Assembly: GCA_036897625.1 (NCBI GenBank)
Contig: JAYMTA010001198.1
Location: 1 to 21,238 of the forward strand
DNA length: 21,238 nucleotides
Source: Pelargonium cotyledonis
Lineage: Eukaryota; Streptophyta; Magnoliopsida; Geraniales; Geraniaceae
Direction: 5' to 3'
Positions 20,840 through 21,238 of the stretch are shown here, piece after piece. Numbering within the stretch: the stretch's first letter is position 1; each line of letters starts with the position of its first letter. A model generated the notes under the pieces. The model was given only the letters and a program-made list of their open reading frames with translations. It was not told where the DNA came from and searched no databases. The position numbers and the translations under genes are program-made.

Positions 20840-21238
20840 GTTCTAGTCCTGAACTTTATGCCGCTGGTCCCTGAATTATATTTTATGTTTTTAAAGTACG
20901 TTTATTTTCATTTTATTTCACAAAGTTCCTATCGTTAAGTCTGGTAACGGAAATTATCAATTTTAATAAAAAAAAATAACTTTTAATATATAACTACCAT
21001 TATACCCTCAACCTCCTTTCTTTTCCAGTAATCTCTTTATTTTCTAATTTCTTTTTCAGCAAACTTTTTTCTTTCTCTCCTCTCCATTCTTTTCCAGCAC
21101 ACCCTTTCCTCTCTCCTCTCTCTTTTTTGGCACACTTTCTCCTCTCTCCTCTCTCTTTTCCTGTCCCATTTCTTATCCATCCATTTTTTCAAATCACTTC
21201 CATAATGAAACCCATTTTGGTTGTTTGATTCCGATCCA
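20840..21238. mobile_element. Probable transposable-element end next to BRAT1 (other end outside window)
   Basis: The phrase AGTCCTGAACTTTATGCCG, then GGTCCCTGAATTATA and AAGTTCCTATCGTTAAG followed by GGTAACGG, is of the kind repeated at the ends of plant DNA transposons. It resembles in style the arms of the MULE at 2693-3918. No target duplication can be tested because the partner end is missing. The remainder is AT-rich and then pyrimidine-rich with no gene. Confidence 0.35.
21020..21160. repeat. Pyrimidine-rich tandem repeat, units of 31-38 bp
   Basis: Units beginning CTTTTCCAG / CTTTTTCAGCA / CTTTTCCAGCACAC / CTTTTTTGGCACAC start at 21020, 21051, 21089 and 21122. The later copies share CTCTCCTCTCTCTTTT. 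Confidence 0.65.

Overview
The window looks like nuclear DNA of a eudicot plant. It is AT-rich, its genes have many introns, it carries several plant-type transposable elements, and its best-conserved gene matches the plant BRAT1/ATAD2-like family along the full length. No bacterial operons, CRISPR arrays or RNA genes were seen.

Layout. Positions 1-4690 are a transposon-rich intergenic block: a Helitron-type 3' end (hairpin plus CTAG, ending at 683), a Stowaway-type MITE (761-1013), a decayed LINE ORF1-like fragment (DUF4283 plus zinc knuckle, about 1306-2086), a complete 1.2-kb Mutator-like element with a perfect 9-bp target duplication (2693-3918), and a degenerate tandem array of about 94 bp period just upstream of the first gene.

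Two host genes fill the rest and face each other tail to tail. The + strand gene (coding 5544-13271, ten coding exons plus a 5' UTR exon) encodes a 639-residue protein of unknown function that ends in a double-stranded-RNA-binding-type domain. The - strand gene (coding 20511-13657, ten coding exons plus a 5' UTR exon) encodes a 1216-residue AAA-ATPase/bromodomain protein, the BRAT1 (ATAD2/Yta7-type) chromatin factor. Their stop codons are 385 bp apart. Both reading frames stay open across every junction I assign, so both genes appear intact. Each gene needs one rare GC-AG intron to stay in frame.

Introns hold further small elements: two long-unit tandem duplications (93 bp and 108 bp), a 124-bp Tourist-like MITE, a fold-back element of about 400 bp, and a C8-T18-G5 run beside a weak splice donor. 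The right edge (from about 20840) looks like the end of another transposable element lying against the BRAT1 promoter, with a pyrimidine-rich tandem repeat at 21020-21160.

The most interesting points are the poorly known dsRBD gene with a possible in-frame 36-nt cassette exon (or alternative last exon) inside its RNA-binding fold, the paired GC-AG introns, and the tail-to-tail pairing of an RNA-binding-type protein with a factor known to oppose transcriptional silencing.
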